A DNA stretch of 10,486 nucleotides from JBKJUK01 sp046590705 (lineage in GTDB: Bacteria; Acidobacteriota; Thermoanaerobaculia; Gp7-AA8). Both the position numbers and the translations under genes were made by a program. A model generated the notes under the pieces. The model did no database searches, was not told the origin of the DNA, and saw nothing but the letters and a program-made list of their open reading frames with translations. Shown here one piece after another: positions 6,965 to 10,486 of the stretch (positions are counted from its first letter, which is position 1; the number at the start of each line of letters is the position of its first letter). The DNA is taken from the NCBI GenBank assembly GCA_046590705.1, contig JBKJUK010000392.1:1-10486 (forward strand), written 5' to 3'.

Positions 6965-7474
6965 ATGACTGAGCGTCTGCATGCGTTGCGGGGAGACATC
7001 ACCACGTTCCGTGGCGATGCGATCGTGAATGCGGCCAACAGCTCTCTTCTCGGTGGTGGTGGCGTCGATGGAGCCATTCATCATGCCGCCGGTCCCGGAC
7101 TCCTCGAAGAATGCCGGCTTCTGGGCGGCTGCAACACCGGCGATGCGAAGCTGACCGGCGGTCACAGGCTGCTCGCACGCTTCGTCATTCATACGGTGGG
7201 TCCGGTATGGCGTGGAGGCACGGCCGGCGAACAGGCACAGCTTGCGTCCTGCTACCGGTCGAGTCTCCGCAGGGCGACTGAGCGGGGGCTGATCACCATC
7301 GCATTTCCGGCCATCAGCTGCGGAGTGTACGGCTACCCGATCGATGAGGCCGCCCGAATCGCCGTCAGCGAATGTGCAACCTATCTGCTCGCGCACGCCG
7401 AGATTCGTGAGGTTGCCTTCTATTGCTTCTCGCAACAGATCCTCCAGGCATACGAGCAGGCTCTCGATCTCTAG
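6965..7474 (+). CDS. Macrodomain protein, YmdB/MacroD-like O-acetyl-ADP-ribose deacetylase
   Basis: A single-domain cytoplasmic protein of 169 residues (E. coli YmdB has 177). In order it shows G10-D-I-T13, V21-N-A-A-N25, the glycine-rich loop G30-G-G-G-V-D35 followed by GAIHHAAGP, the CNTGDAKLTGG stretch (56-66), VIHTVGPVWRGG (74-85) and FPAISCGVYGYP (114-125). N25 and D35 fall at the same positions as the catalytic-site Asn and Asp of YmdB. The family binds ADP-ribose and hydrolyses O-acetyl-ADP-ribose or removes mono-ADP-ribose from acidic side chains; which substrate applies here cannot be told. The loop before CNTGDA is a few residues shorter than in YmdB. It lies 219 bases before cyanophycin synthetase on the same strand, but an imperfect stem-loop lies between them, so co-transcription is uncertain. 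No ADP-ribosyltransferase gene is visible nearby. Confidence 0.93.
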   Translation: MTERLHALRGDITTFRGDAIVNAANSSLLGGGGVDGAIHHAAGPGLLEECRLLGGCNTGDAKLTGGHRLLARFVIHTVGPVWRGGTAGEQAQLASCYRSSLRRATERGLITIAFPAISCGVYGYPIDEAARIAVSECATYLLAHAEIREVAFYCFSQQILQAYEQALDL

Positions 7475-7484
7475 CCACACTCTA

Positions 7485-7604
7485 AGGACCTTTCGATCGC
7501 GATCCGTACAGCCTGCCTCATGTCCAAATCCTGAGCGCAGGGCCGGCCAGCCCTTACGCTCTACGTTCGTAAGGATCGCGGATGTCGCTGAACCAAAAGG
7601 TCCT
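7485..7604. repeat. Imperfect long inverted repeat in the macrodomain-cphA spacer
   Basis: AGGACCTTT (7485-7493) pairs perfectly with AAAGGTCCT (7596-7604). Further in, 7498-7509 (CGCGATCCGTAC) pairs with 7569-7580 at 11 of 12 positions. The central loop includes the palindrome GGCCGGCC (7541-7548). There is no T run after it, so it is not a classic terminator; it may be a decayed repeat copy or a structured 5' leader of the next gene. The rest of the spacer shows nothing except the ribosome binding site. Confidence 0.45.
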
Positions 7605-7681
7605 GCCAATGATTTATGCTGCACCGACCAGTCACAATCTGATCTGAGGGAGTGATGCACGCATGACACTTCGCGGCCAGG

Positions 7682-7690
7682 AAGGGGTGA
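7682..7690 (+). promoter_or_regulatory. Ribosome binding site of cphA
   Basis: AAGGGGTGA differs by one base from the AGGAGGTGA core and sits three bases before the ATG at 7694 (GGGG to ATG: six bases). It supports this start over the in-frame Met codon at residue 21, which would delete the first N-domain strand. Confidence 0.6.
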
Positions 7691-7693
7691 TCG

Positions 7694-10378
7694 ATGTCGT
7701 CTGAGGATTTGCCGGAACCTGCAAAAATTCGAGTCATTGAGCGGCTTGCGCTCATGGGCCCGAATCTCTATGCCCATCGTCCCTGCGTGAAATGGAAGAT
7801 CGACATCGGCGAGCTCGAGGAACTTCCCAGTAACCTGCTGCCCGGATTCACCGATCAGCTGAAGGCGATCCTCCCATCACTCGTCGAGCACCGCTGCTCA
7901 GAGGGTGAGCGTGGCGGCTTCTTCGTACGTCTCGACCTGGGCACCTGGATGGGCCACGTGATGGAACATATCGCCCTCGAACTGCAGACGCTGGTCGGCT
8001 CGAAGGTTGGATTTGGCCGCACGCGGTCATCAGACGACGGAGCCGGTATCTACAATGTCGTCTACGAAATCGAGGAGCGTGAAACCGGTATCCATGCAGG
8101 CGAGATCGCGCTGGATCTGATCGAAGCCCTCGTGCAGCAGCAGCCCTTCGCCATCGAGGAGCGACTGGCCTCGCTACTTCGAACGAATGACCGGCATGCA
8201 CTGGGTCCTTCGACGAAGTCGATCGTCGATGCTGCCATCCGGCGCGGGATTCCGGCTATGCGTCTCGACGAGTGGAACCTCGTGCAACTCGGTTATGGCG
8301 CGAACGCGCGGAAGATCCAGGCCACCATCGCTTCGACCACCCGGCACCTGGGAGTGCAGATTGCCGGCGACAAAGATCTGACGAAATCGATTCTCGGCTT
8401 TCACGGAATCCCGGTGCCGAAAGGAAAGATCACTCGCAATTTCGAGGACGCAGTGGAGATCGCCGAGTCGATCGGCTGGCCGCTGGTGGTCAAGCCGCTC
8501 GACGCTTCGCAGGGACGCGGAATCGTCACGAATATCAATTCGATGGTGGAGCTGCGAATCGGCTTCGACGAGGCCAAGAAGTTTCGGGGCACCATTCTCA
8601 TCGAGCAGTTCCTCAAAGGACGCGACTACCGCCTGCTGGTGGTCGATCACAAATTCGTGGCAGCCTCGGAACGGATTCCGGCGCATGTCATCGGAGATGG
8701 CAAACGCACCGTGCGTGAGCTCGTGGCGCTGGAGAATCAGGATCCGCGCCGCGGCGAATCGCATGAGAAAGTACTGACGAAAATCAAGCTGGACGCAGTG
8801 TCAGAACAACTGCTCAGCCTGCGTGGACTCTTCCTCGATTCAGTACTCGATGAAGGTCAGACGGTGTTCCTCAAGACCACTGCGAATCTCTCGACCGGAG
8901 GAACTGCAGTGGATGTGACCGACCGTGTTCATCCCTCCAATATCGAGATGGCTGAACGAATCGCGCGTCTGGTCGACCTCGACATCGTGGGGGTGGACAT
9001 CGTGTCGGAAGTAATCGACCGGCCCATCGAAGATGTACGCGGCGGCATTGTCGAAGTGAACGCCGCACCAGGATTTCGCATGCATCTGGCACCGACCTCC
9101 GGCAAGTCGCGCCCTGTTGGAGAAGCAGTGGTGGACATGTTGTTCCCGCCCGGTCACGAGTCGCGCATTCCGATCATCACCGTCACCGGAACGAACGGAA
9201 AGACCACCACGGCCAGACTCTGTGCTCACATCGCTCTGCAGGCAGGTAAGAGCGTCGGTCTCACCACCAGCGACGGCATTTACATACGGAGTCGGAGGGT
9301 TCAGAAAGGCGATACCACCGGTCCCACTTCCGCCGCTGTGGTCCTGCGAGATCCGTCGGTGAACTTTGCAGTCCTCGAGACAGCGCGTGGTGGCCTTCTC
9401 AGAGCAGGTATCGGCTACGACTGGTCCAACGCTGCCATCGTCACGAATATCGCCGAGGATCATCTGGGGATGCGTGACATCAATTCGCTCGAGGATCTTG
9501 CGGAAGTGAAGGCCATTACCGTTCAACGAGTGTTCCCGGAAGGCTATGCCATCCTGAACGCCGAAGATCCGATGACCAGACAGATCCTTCGACACGTCGA
9601 GTGCAGGCTGGCCATGTTTGCGGTCCATCCCTCCAACGAGAGATTTCGAAGGCATGTGGACCGCGATGGTCTCGGCGCCACGGTGGAAGATGGCGAGATC
9701 GTTCTGTATGACCGCGGCCTGCGGGTGCCGCTCTGTCAGGCAGCGAAGGTTCCCATCTCCTTCGAAGGCAAAGCCGAATTCAACGTCGCCAACGCTCTGG
9801 CCGCCATCATCGCGACGTATGTCAACGGCGTTGCCATCAGCGCGATCGTGTCTGGACTCATGACCTTCTATCCTTCGGCTGCGCAAACCCCGGGAAGGCT
9901 GAACGTGGTGCATGTGAATCAGTTCGACGTCATGATCGACTACGCGCACAATCCCAATGCCATGCGGGCTCTGGCCACGTTCATCAAGGTATCCAAGAAA
10001 GGCAGGGCCATCGCCGTGTTCGGGCTTCCTGGAGATCGGCGGGATCAAGACCTGCAGGCAACTGTCAGGGCAGCGGCCACCGGCTTCGATGTCTTCTTCA
10101 TTCGAGAGGACAGGAACCTGCGGGGCCGGCAGCGGGGAGAGGTTCCGGCACTCCTGCGCAAGACGCTGCTGGACGGGGGTTTGAGCGAAGACGAGGTCAT
10201 TGCCATGCCGAATCAACGCGAGGCGGTCGAAGCGGCTTTCAAGATGGCGCAGCGCGATGACATCATCATCTACATCGCCGACAAAGTGGACGACGCGGCC
10301 GTGATCGTTGAAGAACTTCGTGCGAAGTACATTGCTGAAGCCGAGGCTGCCAAAGAGGCCGGCCTGCATCATGCCTGA
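7694..10378 (+). CDS. cphA: Cyanophycin synthetase (CphA1 type)
   Basis: A complete 894-residue protein, the usual CphA1 length. It makes multi-L-arginyl-poly-L-aspartate by adding Asp to the backbone and then Arg to the side chain, one ATP per step, in the cytoplasm. N domain, about 1-165: LALMGPNLYAHRP, then LGTWMGHVMEHIALELQ with H88-x-x-E91-H92, matching the metal-binding motif reported for the primer-generating hydrolase site of some CphA1 enzymes. ATP-grasp domain, about 170-490: VVKPLDASQGRG (265-276), EQFLKGRDYRLLV (304-316), VEVNAAPGFRMHL (453-465). Mur-ligase-like domain, about 493-880: P-loop G499-T-N-G-K-T-T505, ETARGGLLR (562-570), TNIAEDHLG (584-592), GR at 734-735, DYAHNP (749-754) and GDRRD (780-784). 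Because the P-loop is intact it is CphA1, not the CphA2 form that lost one site. The usual partner cyanophycinase (cphB) is not in the window; it may lie just beyond the right edge or elsewhere. Confidence 0.96.
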   Translation: MSSEDLPEPAKIRVIERLALMGPNLYAHRPCVKWKIDIGELEELPSNLLPGFTDQLKAILPSLVEHRCSEGERGGFFVRLDLGTWMGHVMEHIALELQTLVGSKVGFGRTRSSDDGAGIYNVVYEIEERETGIHAGEIALDLIEALVQQQPFAIEERLASLLRTNDRHALGPSTKSIVDAAIRRGIPAMRLDEWNLVQLGYGANARKIQATIASTTRHLGVQIAGDKDLTKSILGFHGIPVPKGKITRNFEDAVEIAESIGWPLVVKPLDASQGRGIVTNINSMVELRIGFDEAKKFRGTILIEQFLKGRDYRLLVVDHKFVAASERIPAHVIGDGKRTVRELVALENQDPRRGESHEKVLTKIKLDAVSEQLLSLRGLFLDSVLDEGQTVFLKTTANLSTGGTAVDVTDRVHPSNIEMAERIARLVDLDIVGVDIVSEVIDRPIEDVRGGIVEVNAAPGFRMHLAPTSGKSRPVGEAVVDMLFPPGHESRIPIITVTGTNGKTTTARLCAHIALQAGKSVGLTTSDGIYIRSRRVQKGDTTGPTSAAVVLRDPSVNFAVLETARGGLLRAGIGYDWSNAAIVTNIAEDHLGMRDINSLEDLAEVKAITVQRVFPEGYAILNAEDPMTRQILRHVECRLAMFAVHPSNERFRRHVDRDGLGATVEDGEIVLYDRGLRVPLCQAAKVPISFEGKAEFNVANALAAIIATYVNGVAISAIVSGLMTFYPSAAQTPGRLNVVHVNQFDVMIDYAHNPNAMRALATFIKVSKKGRAIAVFGLPGDRRDQDLQATVRAAATGFDVFFIREDRNLRGRQRGEVPALLRKTLLDGGLSEDEVIAMPNQREAVEAAFKMAQRDDIIIYIADKVDDAAVIVEELRAKYIAEAEAAKEAGLHHA

Positions 10379-10442
10379 AATTGAGGGGAACGAAGTGAGT
10401 CCTGAACCGCTGTAACTCCATTCGCTGGTGGGCAGTTTGTAG

Positions 10443-10461
10443 GGGCGCGTTGCGCGCGCCC
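10443..10461. repeat. Short GC hairpin downstream of cphA
   Basis: GGGCGCG (10443-10449) pairs with CGCGCCC (10455-10461) around a five-base TTGCG loop. No T tract follows within the visible sequence. It could be the edge of a dispersed 'GTAGGGGCGCG' type repeat cut off by the window, or a weak terminator for cphA. The remaining bases from 10379 to the end hold no convincing gene. Confidence 0.35.
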
Positions 10462-10486
10462 GCTCTCGGTGCGATGCGAGGTAAAG

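Noticed and set aside
6779..7777. A 332-codon open frame on the minus strand covering the macrodomain gene and ending at the phosphatase start
   Set aside because: It is antisense to a clear macrodomain gene, its translation has no recognisable domain and an unnatural composition rich in Arg/Ser/His, and the overlap with the TTG start is explained by the GC-rich antisense frame.
8840..10372. A 510-codon open frame on the minus strand inside cphA
   Set aside because: The plus strand encodes an intact cyanophycin synthetase with all motifs; the antisense product has no recognisable family and is a codon-usage shadow.
10391..10415. Tiny GTG-started frame after cphA
   Set aside because: It has only six sense codons (GTG AGT CCT GAA CCG CTG) before TAA, too short to be supported as a gene.

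Overview
The window reads as a chromosomal fragment of a GC-rich Gram-negative bacterium, most likely an Acidobacteriota or a related phylum. This assignment is inference. It rests on an Oar-type TonB-dependent outer-membrane beta-barrel, a lipoprotein-type serine hydrolase fused to a DUF1343/NamZ domain, an FHA-GAF-SpoIIE phosphatase, and gene borders carrying dispersed palindromic repeats. No 16S gene or marker protein confirms it.

Layout. (1) Bases 1-2061, plus strand: the C-terminal part of a TonB-dependent receptor whose N-terminus lies outside the window, closed by a strong intrinsic terminator at 2082-2110. (2) Bases 2154-2332: a non-coding element made of two nested inverted repeats. 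(3) Bases 2442-4790, plus: a predicted lipoprotein joining a beta-lactamase-family (AmiE/EstB-like) serine hydrolase to a NamZ-type exo-N-acetylmuramidase domain. (4) Bases 4856-5070: a compound palindromic repeat of CCCTCTCC-type arms between two convergent genes. (5) Bases 5142-6782, minus: an FHA-GAF-PP2C (SpoIIE/RsbU) serine phosphatase with a TTG start. (6) A 182-base divergent intergenic region. (7) Bases 6965-7474, plus: a YmdB/MacroD-like macrodomain protein. (8) Bases 7475-7693: a spacer holding an imperfect long stem-loop. (9) Bases 7694-10378, plus: a complete cyanophycin synthetase (CphA1 type). (10) The last 108 bases hold no convincing gene and one short GC hairpin.

How the genes relate. 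They look like separate transcription units rather than one pathway: each is bounded by a terminator, a repeat or a spacer of more than 180 bases. Two metabolic themes stand out. One is salvage of cell-wall sugar in the periplasm or at the outer membrane, by the fused amidase-like/NamZ lipoprotein. The other is storage of nitrogen and carbon as cyanophycin in the cytoplasm, by CphA. The macrodomain and phosphatase genes are regulatory or nucleotide-metabolism genes with no demonstrable link to either theme.

The most interesting item is the fusion lipoprotein. It covalently joins the homologues of two enzymes that are encoded by separate genes (amiE and namZ) in the Bacillus subtilis MurNAc-salvage cluster. 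No wholly unknown multi-gene system is visible in the window.
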